Shown: in pieces, positions 1 through 12,880 of the stretch
Numbering within the stretch: the first letter of the stretch is position 1
How the letters are laid out: the number at the start of each line of letters is the position of its first letter
Assembly (NCBI GenBank): GCA_003342895.1
Contig: PTFA01000035.1
Location: 874,661-938,660, forward strand
Length of the DNA stretch: 64,000 nucleotides
Reading direction: 5' to 3'
Source of the DNA: Casuarius casuarius
Taxonomy: Eukaryota > Chordata > Aves > Casuariiformes > Casuariidae
Position numbers and translations under genes: made by a program
Notes under the pieces: model-generated
Seen by the model: only the letters and a program-made list of their open reading frames with translations
The model's database searches: none
What the model was told of the DNA's origin: nothing

Positions 1-3000
1 GTGGGTTGTCAAACAGTAAAAGTACAGTTAAAACTCAGGATCTCACACGTTCTAGCTATATCTGCTTGCACTGAGACATGAAAACCTAAATTTCTTTTAA
101 CACCTAGCCCACTTTGGGAATTCTTTTGAAAAAATAAGAGAGTGAAATTTTTCTTCAGTATAAGTATTTGTCACTGCCTAGCTAGCTTGGCCTACCTACC
201 TGAGCTACAGCAAACTTTTATGCTAACGAGCTATGACCGCTGATACTTAAGAGCACATGGAGTCTTTTTTTTTTATTTGTTGCTTGTTATTTGTGTTCTT
301 AAAGGGTAAGCTCATCAGATAAGCTCCCTTTGTGTTTGGACGTGAATTAATCTATCATGACACCCCCAGGAACAAATAAGAGTATGTTATAGATCTGAAC
401 ATTCACATTCAGGCAAAACTTTGTGTAGTATAGTTTCAGACAGACATGTGGGACCAGAAAATTTAGGAGAGTAGCCATTTGTTAGTCTTTAAATTATTGA
501 ATGTTATTTAATGAAAGCAGTCAGTATGCTTTAACAGGCTTTGAACTAGTTCTGTATCCAAATAAATAAAAAAATGTACTTCTATTTCATAGTTTGATGC
601 AAGATAACTGATTTCCAAGGAACTATGAAAGATCAATTACTGGAAATATCTCTTGCTGAAATTCCAAATAAACATTATGCTTACATCAAAAATAGCATAG
701 CTGGGCTAAGAAATTGCTTTTTTCTCTAATAAGTAGTGAAATAATTCAGACCTCAAAATAAAATTAAATCAATCTAACAAATAAAACACTGAGTTTATAA
801 CTCTGGCCCAGTCACCCCATTTGAACACTGAATAGGAAGGGGAGGGACTGGTAAGTCATTGTAGTGATGTGTCCAATTTATGTTGGCAATTCAGGTCATT
901 CATTTCGTACAAGCATGCCTTTTGTCATAAGCTGATGGGCTGTATGATTTAAATTAAACAAACTACCTGCAAGATCTGGAGATTAGTTACAGCAACAACA
1001 ACAAAAAGAAATCAGTTGGGTTGCATGGGGATTCAGGGTGAAATATCTATTTGTCATCAGTGAAATAATTTGTTTGCATGGTTTAAAAAAGCAATATTCA
1101 TACATGCAATTGGCTTGAGAAGTGCTCTGCCAAGCCTGTGCATTGTCGTGGCTGGCCTTGGAGTTCATTCCCCATGTAAGAACTCCAGAAAGTACTTGTA
1201 CATATCACTTGTGCTTCAAAATACTGTACAGGGTCTAGAGAGTGTATAGAAATACAGAGGATTACGTTAGAGCTACATTCAGAGGGGACTGTATTTTCTA
1301 CTGTAGCTCAAGGCTTTGAGGAAGCCCTGTGAATAAAACTGGTGTAGAGGAAAGTAAATTCTCTGAAGTTCCTCTTATGTGCACAAAGATACTATTCAAC
1401 TGATCCCTTAGGGAGTATTTGCCTGGCACACAGAAAATGACCCCTTAGCCACTCACAGCCCAAATCTCTCTCCTATGATCTGTTATAGCACGCAGGTGCT
1501 TTGAAGAAGGAATAGTTTTTCTGTATGTAGTGGAAAGCACTTGCTATGTTGTAAATATCCCAACCATATGGATACGAATAATAATAATATTGATAACATG
1601 CCTCATGATCTTGAAAGAGTTTGTTCACCTCAAAGCTCTGAACTGGGCAGAAGTCCTCTTTCTCCACACAGGCTTCAGTGTATCTTGAATCCTCCTGTTC
1701 CTGCCTACTGACAGTGTTTATAGGTGCCAGAAGGTAAAAGCATCTTCTCCTTTCTGTAGTAACTCATTAGTTATATATTTTCCTCCAAAGTCCATGTCTT
1801 ACCCTTTTCTGTTTCTAAGCAGACCACGCATCTACACTACACTGCTAGAGACACCATCGGAGTCACAGTCCCTGCAGATCCAGATAGTCCTGGCTGTGGA
1901 GTGAACTTGGGATGCTGGGGAGGAAGGTGGGGGGATGACCTACCCTGTATGAGCTTTCTCAGAGCAGGAGTCCCAGTGAGACATCCACACAAAAGGCTTC
2001 ACATGTGGACACAGCTGCAGGAAAAGCCAGCCCATAGATTATGCGCTTCTGCCTTGAGTAGGCTGGGATCTGCTTCATCATGGAGAGCACAGTCGACTAT
2101 CCAGACCTCTGGTCCGACATTTCCAGGCATGTGCTGATTCTGGTATTTTCACATGGCTAAAATCTGCTTAGCAGCTTAGCATTAAAACCTGAGGTCATAC
2201 CATCCACTTATTATGTGCTTGGATGACCAGCAATTGCATGCAGGAGAACCTTACACTTTTCCCTCAGCAGCCGTTATGAGTAACTGTAAACTATGACAGC
2301 TCAGGTGTATCCTGAAGCTGCTCCTGCTAGGCATGTTGCTTCCTTAATGAGCATGAGTATTGCTCAAAACCAGATGAATGGCCAGAAAAAACTGGACAGA
2401 ATAGAGGTTTTTTGGCTACAACTATTCCCCAAAATGCACACATCCTTCTGCCTCGACCTTCCTCTCCCTGCTCGTCATGTTGGCATGCCCAGCGCTGGTC
2501 TCAGGTAATGCCCTCACTCTCAATGCCCATAGGACGTAGCTGTGAGGGTGATCTAGTAGGCCTTAAAGGAAGAGTCTGGAAACTCTGGGGGCCACTAGAG
2601 GTCTGAGCGATGGCTGTCACTCCCCCTCCCCAGTCCTTGCGCTGCAAGGCACTGAGGAGCAGTGGTGTGAGGCAGGCGGGTCCCTGGAGCCCGGGCTGCG
2701 TGGTGGGGGTACAGGCTCTGCGTGGTGCACACACACTTCAGCTAGGGCCTGGGAGGAAGCGCTAAAAGGACCGTGCTGAGATAGTTGTACTAGCCGTAAT
2801 AGCCCCTGGGGATGGTACCATGCTGTCGACGTTTGTGGAGGAGGAATATGGGGATATAATGAATCTGATTATGTAGCTGCTTGAAGGGCAGATGCTGAAG
2901 GGCCCTCGGAGGGGGTAGCCCACAGCAAGGGCCGCTTCATCCCCACTAAAGTGTCCTCGCAGAGCAGATTGAGTGAAAAGAGTTTTCTCTAATAGAGCAG

Positions 3001-5700
3001 CTTTCAAAAACCCCAAGCCAACAAAACTCTACAAAGTGCTATGAGTCAGTACACTTTGCTGGTCTTCCTCTGAGGTTACCGTTGTTTATTTTCACCTCCC
3101 TGGATAAAATATCTTAGTATATTGTAGACAAGGTAGATATAAAATTATACAATTATTTACACATAAGCCTTCTTTATTGAAACTTCTGTTTTATGCAGCC
3201 TTTTTTTTTCGCTGGCTTTTTCTTTAACTTGATTTTTTTTGTTTTGCTCCTGCAAGATCAGGAAAACCTATAATACATTTACAGAATCTTAATTGAATAC
3301 ATATATCATATTTCCATATGACATTTTATTATCTTAGGGAAAGCAGGTAAAAGCTGATTTATAAAAATACTTTATATATTTTAAAAATAAATAAATAAAC
3401 ATATGTTGCCTCCACCAAAATGCAAATTGCCAGCAGGTCCCCACCCATCTGGTGCTAGACTGTCTTCGAGGGAAACATGCAGTAGTTTTGAGTATTAAAC
3501 TTGTTAAACAATTCACTTGTGATAGGGAACATGCAACAGGGACCTTAGTGGACATTTGGTCTCATTATATAGATTGAAATTACATTCTAATTGTATTGCC
3601 TCCTTTTTGCACATCAGTATTTTCTTAGTAGAGTAGCTGACTGGTTATCATTTCTAAAGGATGGAAGATAACTGCTATTTTTCGGCTTTGGAAAACTGCC
3701 AACTTACTACTCCCTCCTTATTCAAACTTTTCCTGCGTTCATTGTTTAATTTATTTTTCTTCTCTTCAAATTGATTTTGCCTCTGTACTCTTTCATTTAC
3801 ATCTCCCTTCTTTAAGATGCGGTATGTTGGGTTATTATTTCAATAAAAACTCTTTAAAATATTAGTTCTGAGACTATATTTTTACTGAAGATGCTTTAGG
3901 TTATGCTGTTCTTCACCTATTTTCCAGACCAATAATACTATAAATAAAACTATTTTAAAGAGATTAGCCCTTAGATTGCAGTTTACTTTCAGAGTCAATA
4001 TGTGAATACCCAGGATACGACATAAGAAATTCTCTTAGTCCCACAAGACTGACTTGCTACATAAAGCAGTAACAGACAATATTTTTCCAGATCTTGGAAC
4101 AAGCTTCTTCATTGGCTTCGCTCTCAGTATTCCCATGTTTCTTTTGAGAAGGCGCTATTGAGTACAAGTTATATCTTGTTAGCATAACTGAAGACTTTTG
4201 CATAGGAGAACTGAACAATTTGCGGATTCACTGGCCCCACCTCTGTATTCAGCTCGCTGTCTTACCAGTATACTCCCAGAAATATGCATATTTCAGGCAG
4301 CCTGGCCTAGTTTTTTGAGTGCAGGGTGTCTACAAGTCCTTGCTTCCCCACCCTCTGAAAACTGATCTCAGGTCTTAATACTGTGCATTCGATCAGGCAT
4401 CAGAAATTAGGGGCTGCTTTTCTACTTTGCTGAGAAACAGGTGATTCAACAGCAGTGTCAGGAATAGACTTTGGTTGGGTGGGAAATTATAATAACACAA
4501 GTTTTTATTAAAATGAAAGATAAACTAAACCTGTTTTGTGAGATGAGGATCAGGGGCTGTGGTTCCCATCCCCATAGACCAACATGAATTTAACTGAGCC
4601 CAGCTCCTCCAAGATTTCTTTTCTTACTAAGAATAAATCTGAATTTAGTCAAAACATCTATCAATATTTATGTTTAGGGAATGTGAATGTGAAGTGTGTA
4701 CCAATTAAAAGGACATTTAACAAATTCACAAAATATCAGTTTAATTGACTGACAAAATTTTCTGCAAAGAAGGTAAAAGCTCATCCCTTTAATTTATCAT
4801 CTTTACGCAAAAGCCTCTGCACAGAGCTTTGAGGCATGTCCTAAAGTTCAACATCAGACTCTCCCAGACCAGTTTTTGGAATAAGTTCTCAGTTTATCGG
4901 CTTTCAGTAAGGGCTACATTGAGTTTAAATTTGGAGCTTGTTTATACATATCAAAATTGATTCTGACACACTAGAACACAAGGAAACAGCTAATACCAAA
5001 GCTGTGTCGTGTTCATGAAGGAAAAATACCATTTTAGCCATGATTTTCCTAAACTAATGGAAATCAGGAGTCATTATTGATAGGAAAATGTGGCTCTTTG
5101 CTGATTTTGGAAATAAGTCAGAGGCCTGTACAAATGACAAAATACTGTCATAAGCTACTAGAAAGGAAGATTGCTGTGTATGTGTTCAGCTACACACTAC
5201 AGCAGCTTAAGTTTTCTTTGGTGATTTCAAATTCAAACCACAGAAAAGTAGTTTGCAACAGTACTTACACCTTCAGACAGAAGGAAAAGCTGCATGAACC
5301 TCAAACTGAATAAGAACTGGCTGAAGAAATATGCCTTGAATTTAGTCATTTCTTTTTTATGGGCTAAGGAAACGCATGTGTTAGGGAAAGAAAAGAATAC
5401 TTAATGCAACTATACATTTTTTTTTGTAGGTCAGCTTCTAGAGAAATTATCTTCAAAAAGAGTATTAGGGAGAAAGTACTATTGATGAGAGAGAAAATTA
5501 GATAACCAAGCTTGTACATCACTAATAATAGTGTTTGTTTTTAAGCTTCTCAGCTGTAAATAAATGGACTTGATCTTGCAACCTCTGTCATCTTCATCAC
5601 AGTAGTATAAATAACTGTTAGACGAGAACAGCTCCGTCACAGGAGAGGACTTTTTGTTTAGAATTTGCAAGCTGTCAGACTTGTTAACGATCACGTCTGT
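1..5700. other. Gene-less AT-rich DNA
   Basis: I see no exon with matching splice sites and no recognisable repeat in this stretch. Short runs such as an AAATA-type repeat near 3380-3400 are ordinary simple sequence. Reading frames here are short and look like chance openings. It is most simply intergenic or intronic vertebrate DNA. Confidence 0.6.
1900..2960. other. GC-richer patch, function unknown
   Basis: This kilobase is clearly richer in G and C than its flanks, with several short overlapping frames on both strands at 1901-2137, 2501-2734 and 2762-3016. None has a recognisable domain or paired splice sites. CpG density is modest, so it is not a good CpG island. Confidence 0.35.
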
Positions 5701-6830
5701 GTACGTGTGGTTTTTCTCAGACCTGGCAACATACCATCGTCCTAATAAAGATGCAGCGATGTTCAGTTTAAAAGCAGCTGTTTACAAAGTGAACACATTA
5801 TTAAACACTAAAGTATGAGCCATCTTTCCAACAAAGGCACAAAGCTTAAATCATTTTAATCTGACGCAAGCTGATACAATGCATAAGTTAGGCATACAGC
5901 AGCAGTTGTGCGCTTAAATGGTTTGAGCAGCCAGGCTTGAGCACCAAGCTTGGGACGGGAAAACTTGTTGACCCTTCATTAGCCTGTCCATAGTTGGGAC
6001 CAGGAAGTGAAAGCCCCAAATGCCACCGCCAACCACACCTTGAAGCTCCACCTTGTGACCAGGAGCAGGGCAGAGACGGAACAAGTGGTTCCAGGGCCTG
6101 GAAAGTCCCTCATTTTTGGCATATTGGTTCAAAGGCACTACATAAGGGGTTTAACAGTTTGAATAGAGCCAGGCTGAGGCTCAATTCCAGATTTAAGAGG
6201 AAATATAAACATAGTCACAGTTTGATACCAGAAGAACAGATTGAATAGCCATGTCCTAGACTTCTACATCCAGTATTGGAGAGAAACTGAGGTGTTCTGA
6301 ATTGCTTCCAAGCCTGGTTTTACCTCAAAACAACCTTCGCAGAGGCAGCAATCACAACAAGATCTTTCTCAGCACATCATGTCTGGCTCCAGTTGAGCAG
6401 AGGAAAAAACACAGTATTTTTAGGATGCTTCAGTCATACAGTAGCTGAAAGCTTTGCTTCCCAAAAAACCACAAGCAAATAGCTTTTCCTAGGCCTCTAA
6501 TTCTATCTCTTTAAAATGTTAGTTTACAGTAATTTTTCTTAATATAGGGCTATAATGGTGGCTGTTACGATGGCTTCATGTTTCAGTGAATACTGGCTTT
6601 GTCTTGTTCCATATTCAATCTCTCCGGATGATAAGTTTTATTATGCGCATTGACAGAAGTCAATGTCTGTTTGTTATTTCGGTTTTATATGTTACCAAGC
6701 CTGAGCACAGAGAAATTAAGTTGTTAGCTCTATTATGATGCAGTTTGGATATGAAAAAGAAAAGAGAGAAAGTAAAATGGGCCAAAAAACCATCAAAATA
6801 CATAGCAACAAGCATTAAGGGTTTGACTGT

Positions 6831-7169
6831 AGCTCAAAGAATGAACCAGATTTGCAACACAATAGAAATGGGAGGAAGCTTTATAGGGGCATTGAATTTA
6901 GAAGAAAACATTTGCAGGAGAAGGAATTAAATGTTCTGAAGAACTTCTGGGACAAAATAAAGCGAAATGCTGAGTGTGAAGGCTTGTCAGATTCAGGGAT
7001 GTATTCCAATGGGGATTTGTACTGAACGCTCAGAGAAAGGGATCACAAAGAACTTCAGCAAGAACAGTCACGCCTGAGCCAGATACAAGTCATCTGTAGA
7101 GGTATGGCAGGCTACTTGGAGGAGCAGCGCTCCACAGGGCAGGAATGCATAATTATAAGTCTGGCAAAG
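6831..7169 (+). pseudogene. Gene remnant, charged helical (coiled-coil-like) protein segment
   Basis: One frame stays open for about 113 codons except for a single TGA at 7023-7025. The TGA follows a codon series reading NGDLY and precedes TLRERDHKE, so a CGA-to-TGA change (CpG decay) would explain it. The product is rich in Lys, Glu, Arg and Gln, with stretches such as KNFWDKIKRNAE and KELQQEQSRLSQ that look like amphipathic helix or coiled coil. The frame ends in a stop at 7170. A related-looking stretch, SDFMQALRKLERTPRT, continues in another frame near 7170-7220, which suggests a frameshift. I see no convincing splice sites, no start codon and no poly-A tail. I do not recognise the protein. 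The strand is purine-rich here, which itself favours open, Lys/Glu-rich frames, so chance remains possible. Confidence 0.4.
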
Positions 7170-7229
7170 TGATTTTATGCAGGCACTGCGAAAATTGGAG
7201 CGAACGCCTAGGACAAACGGGTAAAGCAA

Positions 7230-8924
7230 AAACTGTTGCAGCTAAATCCTGTGAGATATACCTTAATAGGAAAAGGCTAGACAAGAAGAGGCTATATTAC
7301 AAATGCTCGTTCTGTGAACATAACACATCTTTCATACTCTCTAAGACATATACATAAACCTGCAGTATCATTTGAACAACTCTATTCTCAGTGCTGTACA
7401 AAGTCCTTGGCTTTCAGTAAAACCTGAATCGACCTCTGAATCAGTGATCCACTGTCTCTTTTCATTTTTTTAATTTATTTTTTCTCTGCAAATAATCTTG
7501 CCCTATAGCGTATTTCTTATGATAGGTTTACTAGTAATCCAACCATTTATATTATTATATTTTATTAATAATACCATAACAAAAAATCTCTGTGTGCCTG
7601 CTATCTTGAGGTAGGGAACACAGGTTCTGTTTCAGATGAAGGCTCATGATGGAGCATGAGGCAGAACCAGCCTGGAAAAGGAGCTAAAGATGGCCAGTGG
7701 TTACAGCTTGACGTCCACGGTATAGAAATGCAGGAATTAGTATATTTAATTTTTAGGCTCGCCTGGTATTGAATTAATTCCGAGCTGGAAAACACAATCT
7801 TCCTTTTATTCCTCCATAGATAGTAAACTCTAAAAAGTAGTGCATGCAGGGAGTCTCTCAATGACACTTGCAGGCTTGGAAGTCTTATAAACTTGTAAAC
7901 CACCTGCAAGTGGCTCTTTGAGAAGTGGTACTGCCGGATGCTGGGCAGTGGAGAAGGTGCATTTTTCCCCCATTGACAAGGTGAAGAAAAGGCAATATGT
8001 GACTTCTGGCATCCCCGAACTGTCACAGTTAGTGAGCTCAGTACTACGATGGACTGTTTTCCTGTCTAAAAGGTTACTCACTATCGTCTAGGGCATCAAG
8101 TAATTTGGTGTGAAATTAGGATGTTTGTGGATGCAAGGTGCTTTTAAAGCAGGCTAACTACAGCTGTCCCTGTATAGCCTCCTTAGGTAGGCAAAAAATA
8201 AAATGCTTTCTCTTAATTAATCCTTTTCACTTTCTGTTTTCAGACTGCATGGAAACACTTGATAAATTGGCTCAGATTACATTGAGTGTTATTGTACTTT
8301 TAAAATTACTTTAATAACTGCTTCCTCCTAAAATTGGTAATCACTTCTGCAACATAATCTGAAATGAATGAGGAGATAGTGCTAATAGCATTAATTATAT
8401 TCCCTCCAAAACACCCTGAACTTTAAAATGCATTGCCAGCAGAAAAGTCACTGCTCGGAGAAGTGGCATGCTAATGATGGACAAATGATGAGTCCACTAA
8501 TGAGAAAGTGGCAACGTGTGCAAGATGCAGCGTCTGCTGGCATGTAACTCTCAGGGCATCCCCACTGTGCTCCCACTAGGATCTGCCTTTAGTTAGGTGG
8601 TTTTTAAAGAGGATTGTACACAGGCCCGGTCAGAAAACTTGCCTGCTTATATTTACCATGCAAATAGATGGTCATAGGGAATAAGGATGGAGTGGTAAAT
8701 ACTGTTTTACATCTGTCTTGCAGAGATACAACTATTCTGTGAAGACTTCTTGATAACCGTTCCCTACTAAGTAGACTAACTTTGTTAAAGGGATGGGGAG
8801 TAAAAGGAACAAGGGAAACATTATTTTAGGCTGTATGCTGAAAGCCTTATTACCAATATTGGTGAACACAGAAGGCAGTAACCAGTGATATACATTTAAA
8901 AATGCAGCTGTGAGGCTGGGGTCC
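7230..8924. other. Gene-less stretch
   Basis: There are minus-strand frames at 7601-8026 and 7830-8081, but they overlap each other, lack motifs and have no splice context. I read them as chance. No repeat is recognised. Confidence 0.5.
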
Positions 8925-9006
8925 TTTTTTTTTTTTTTTTTTTTTTTTTTNNNNNNNNNNNNNNNNNNNNNNNNNNNNNNNNNNNNNNNNNNNNNNNNNN
9001 TTTTTT
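8925..9006. other. Assembly gap inside a poly-T run
   Basis: A run of 26 T (8925-8950) is followed by exactly 50 N (8951-9000) and six more T (9001-9006). The round N count indicates an assembly placeholder, not a measured length. The real homopolymer or inserted sequence is unknown, and any frame crossing the N run is meaningless. Confidence 0.97.
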
Positions 9007-11786
9007 CCTTTTGCTGGTGCTTTTCCAGGAAAAGAATGTGGAGGAATTACAAACACACCACCAATGTTCTTTATATGTATCTAGGTACCTGATAAAAACC
9101 AAAAACATTGCCCTAAGAAGTTACATATCTCTCAGATTCCAACAGAGTTTTAACAGACATTGGGATTTGCTATCGCAATCCACCCACTGTGCTTCTGGTA
9201 AATGAACTGCTGCAGTAGACACAAAAATATCACCTATCAGTTAGCTATGGCATTCAAAGACTACGTTTACTTTTATAAGATTCATTCTGTAAAAATGTCT
9301 CCATTTACTGCAGTCAGTAAGGTATAAAAGATATGAATATTACTTATGCTTCAGTTGAATCACATTTGGAAACTAAAATTCTGCTGTGTAACAAAACCAA
9401 GCTATCAAAAATCAGATTTATGAGGGAGAAATAAACAGAAGGCAAGAAAACAGCATTGCTCACAAGATTTATAAGTAATATACATCCAATAAAGTATGTT
9501 ATAAAATAAAATGATCCAACATCAACAAAAAACAACTAAAGTGTGTCAGATTTACACATATCTTTCTTCTCCTAGAACTTGTAGTTGGATTTTTACTACA
9601 TATTTTAACCTCAGTGCTCTCTCTTGTTGAACCACTCAACAAGGAAATATTTCAGAGAGCTTTGCACTGGCTCTCAGGAAAAGAGAATGAAGAATAGGAG
9701 AATTTTCCTGAACCATCACCTTTTATTGAAAAAATGTCTATGGTGATTGCTATGTTTTTCTTGGAGATAAATGCAAAATATCTGGAAAGACAAATTACAG
9801 GTGTGGAGCTATTTGTTCAATAGGTCAATGATTTTTTTTAAGTTTGATGTCCTCTACTCCCATACAGGGATTAAAGCTCCTACAAAAGCATGCAGTGAAG
9901 ACTGATTCAGACATGCAAGCAAAAGAATGACACAGAACTGTAGCAGCCGGAGCAAATGGCAAGTCACATTGCATATTTATGATAATGCATTGCTGGAAAA
10001 TTAATTTTCACTGTGTGGGTGCAGGGCTCAACGCTGAGTGCCGTCGGACACCGTTGCTCTGATAGGCCCTGATAGGGCCTGTATTAGTAAGAAGTCTGGG
10101 AAATTTTGTCTTGCCAGGCACCTTGCTTGAACCTGATGCCCTCAGGCTCGTATCTGACATATACTGCAGAGGAGAGGCCATTGACTGAGCTATCTGCCGG
10201 AAAAAGAAGGTAACACCTTCCTTTGGCTCCCTTTCTTTGATAGTTGTGATAAAAGTGAAAAGAAGGAGCTATTTTGGCCTCTCCAGAAATTTTTCTTTCT
10301 TTAACCTACCAATGCAGGTGCGTGGGTATCCTACACCATACAATGCATCCACTGAGACTGTCCTGGCAACAGCGACAAGCAAGGTTTGCTTGCTGCTCAT
10401 TTCAGTTCCAAATTTTAAAAACCCAGTGCTATGTCAGGGCATCCCACATCTTCCGGTGTCTGCAGACGCAAATAACTGTCAAATTAGAAAATTGCCCAAA
10501 GAGGATATATTCGAGTCCCTGCATTCTGTTGGGGTTAAGCCAAACTACACTCCAGCCCGCTGAATGGCCTTGCAACCATAACAGTTATATAACCCCAGCT
10601 ATTTCCATGTTCCCAGCACTAATCTGCCCTGTTTTCCCTCTCGTCCCTCTCAACAGGAAAACAGATCTCCAACAGTCAGGCTTTAAATGTCATGTAACCA
10701 ACAGATTACTAGAAGATTAAATGCTGAGGTTATCCATAAAAGTTTTCCTTAACAGCAGTTAGAGAATTGTTTCATTTATCACCAAACTATATTGAAAAAT
10801 AATCAATCCAAATCCCAAACCTGATTTCATCAATTCGTTGTGAAATTTCTAACCTGGATCATTTATCTATTAATTGTTCTCCACATATGGATTTCAAGAT
10901 TCATTCTGTTTTATTAAAAAAAAGTTTTGCTAGAGGTCAATGATAGCCTTCGATCAATCTATACATAAAATATTAATTTGACTGAATAAGCTAGCACTGA
11001 CCAATAGCAGTAATTGTATTATAATTGGCAATAGTTAGCAATAGTACTGATAAATTGTATTTTATACTTTCTTCATCTGAAGTGATATAAGAATATGGTT
11101 GCAACCAGTCCAAAGATCCTCTTGTGACTTATGAAAAGCAAGAATAATGTTCTACAAACCCCATTTTTGTGTGTATTTCGCTATGAGAGAGTCATTCCAA
11201 ATGTACATTTGATATTTTGACAAAGGCACAATCCTATTCTGAAAAGAGTTTTGCATAGAGCTGTATATTTTTTATGGTATTTCTCTGAAAAAAAAAGATA
11301 TTAAAATAATAGCAATATGTTCTCAGTGACAATCACACAATATTGCAAGCACGAAAGGATCAAAGCCTTCCAATCACTCTTTCAGCAGCTGTAATTGAAG
11401 GAGATTGCTATACATTAATCAGATGCAACAAGGTTATTAAAGATCTGATGAAATTTAAGAGCTTATCTGAAAAAAAACCAGATTGCCTTGTTCACTACAT
11501 TGCCAGCGATGAGTTTTTAAAATAAAAGTTTTCTATTCCTATGTAGCACCCACTATCATCTTTAATCCTCAGAATAGTGTCATCGCCATATGTCAAGCTT
11601 TTCCTATAAATCTATTCTCAATAGAATTTTTTTCACTCATTCAGTTTTAAGAAACTCCAATCCCAAGTTTCTGATGAGATGGTATTTTTCTGCCAGGTAG
11701 AAGTTCAAAGAGAAGCTTGAGTATTTGGTAAGCCTTAATAAAGGTGGAATATTGACACTGTGTTGTTCATCACAGACTTCTTTCAG
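9007..11786. other. Gene-less stretch
   Basis: I see no supported gene here. Two overlapping plus-strand frames at 10237-10720 (108 and 148 codons) are the longest, but they lack any domain and conflict with each other. Frames at 9011-9205 and 11343-11525 are likewise unsupported. Confidence 0.5.
10064..10080. repeat. Short perfect inverted repeat
   Basis: AGGCCCT and AGGGCCT form 7-bp complementary arms around a GAT loop. The same bases also form an imperfect 10-bp direct repeat (GATAGGCCCT, GATAGGGCCT). It lies in a small GC-rich patch. It may be nothing more than a slipped duplication. Confidence 0.8.
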
Positions 11787-12209
11787 TGTTTTTGTTACGG
11801 ATCTCTTTCATCATATGGGAAGAATGAAACAGATGTGTCTGAGGATTAGTGTCAGAGAAGTTTGTATCACCAAACCCTCTTCAAGCACCTCAAGAAATCC
11901 CAAGAGCCACAAATGGAGGTCTGCCGTCAGAGGATGCGGTATTTATAGTCTCTTTTCATGAATGATAGTGAATTGATCACACAGGAAGAAGTGCAGAATT
12001 TCTTCAAAAGGATAAAAGGAAAAGCAGAAAAGTCAAATACCACATGAAAAGGGGAAGATTGTGGTGATATTTAAATTTTTCAAAGAAAATTCCAAAGGAA
12101 AAAAAAAAGATTACTTTGAGAACTTCATTAGAATGAGTTGGAAATATCACATACATACCCAGCAAAAAGTTGGATTAATAGCTGCTGCAGCTGTCATGAA
12201 GTATTCAAT
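11787..12209 (+). pseudogene. Decayed helical-repeat gene segment (HEAT-like, possibly MROH family)
   Basis: After a fair acceptor (CTTCTTTCAG, ending at 11786) one frame reads a coherent helical protein, broken by TAG at 11847 and 11946 and by TGA at 12045. It includes LFKHLKKSQEP, EVCRQRMRYL and EEVQNFFKRIKGKAEKS. A +1 frame then takes over from about 12055 and stays open to 12209, with DYFENFIRMSW and VGLIAAAAVMKY. It runs into a consensus donor, GTAAGTG, at 12210. Alternating hydrophobic helices with a Cys-Arg pair and an Ala-rich helix resemble the C-terminal HEAT repeats of maestro heat-like repeat (MROH) proteins, which are often tandemly amplified in birds. That family name comes from remembered pattern only. 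Two nonsense changes and a frame change argue for a dead copy. The alternative is a chance series of openings in purine-rich DNA. Confidence 0.38.
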
Positions 12210-12619
12210 GTAAGTGCTATAGCCTCATCTTCAGCATCCTGTATGCATGTGAGTGGGGGCTAAGGAAACAGCATTCGGAAGCTGCTGCCTTCAAACTGAA
12301 ATACTATACAATACTGTAGAGTGTATACTATGCTTTGCACATGGTTAATGAGAGATAAATACCATTTGTCAGTGTGCAGCATAACTAGAATTGTACCTGT
12401 TGTAACTAAACAAAGAAAACTGGGATAAATAAAGGAAGACGGACAAAGCCCGTGTTGCAGAAACTCATATCAGTTCCCTGGATCAGAACCCCTGGATTAA
12501 TGAGTGGGAACAGGTAGGATAAATGAACACAGAGGGTATGGTGTTGCTTTCAAGCAGCCTGAGATATGCAAGACTACTGATCTGTTTCTACAGTGAGTAA
12601 TGTTTATTCATCCCTGCAG

Positions 12620-12880
12620 TGCTGCTTTTTGGTGTTTTGGACCTTCAGATGGATCTGGGCACGGAAGCTGTTACAAAATTGACCTTACCGATAGGAAAAG
12701 CCATCATCATCTCAGCTGCAGGAAATGCAGGAAACATGATGACCTGCTATTCGGAGCAGGTTATAGAAGTCTGCAGAAGAATTCTTCCAGAATTGTTGAC
12801 AGTTCTTCATAAAGAAAATAATGCTAGCATAAGAACAAAAGGAATTATAATCAGAGCTATAAGTGACACAGCAAAGACAG
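12620..12880 (+). pseudogene. Exon-like helical-repeat segment, frame intact
   Basis: A 261-bp segment starts after TCATCCCTGCAG and stays open in phase 1 throughout, ending at GACAG before GTTTCT, a weak donor. Entry and exit phases are both 1, as in a cassette exon. The product is about 87 residues and reads as paired amphipathic helices, for example FGVLDLQMDLGTEAV, EVCRRILPELLTVLH and IRTKGIIIRAISDTA, with spacing typical of HEAT or ARM repeats. It lies 410 bp downstream of the broken segment ending at 12209, on the same strand. The phases do not match directly (2 versus 1), so an intervening piece is lost or the two are separate remnants. No key residue is expected in such scaffolds. I assign the HEAT-like fold with moderate trust and the MROH family only as a guess. 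The segment itself could still be a working exon. Confidence 0.42.

Noticed and set aside
4290..4350. GGCCTAGTTTTTTGAGTGCA, vaguely like a repeat phrase
   Set aside because: Too short and too diverged to support a call.
5613..5817. Plus-strand frame of about 67 codons without ATG, containing an acceptor-like TTTTTCTCAG near 5711-5720
   Set aside because: It looks protein-like by eye, but there is no domain, donor or known relative, and openings of this length are frequent by chance.
10237..10720. Two overlapping plus-strand frames of 108 and 148 codons
   Set aside because: They occupy the same bases in different frames, have no motif and lack paired splice sites.
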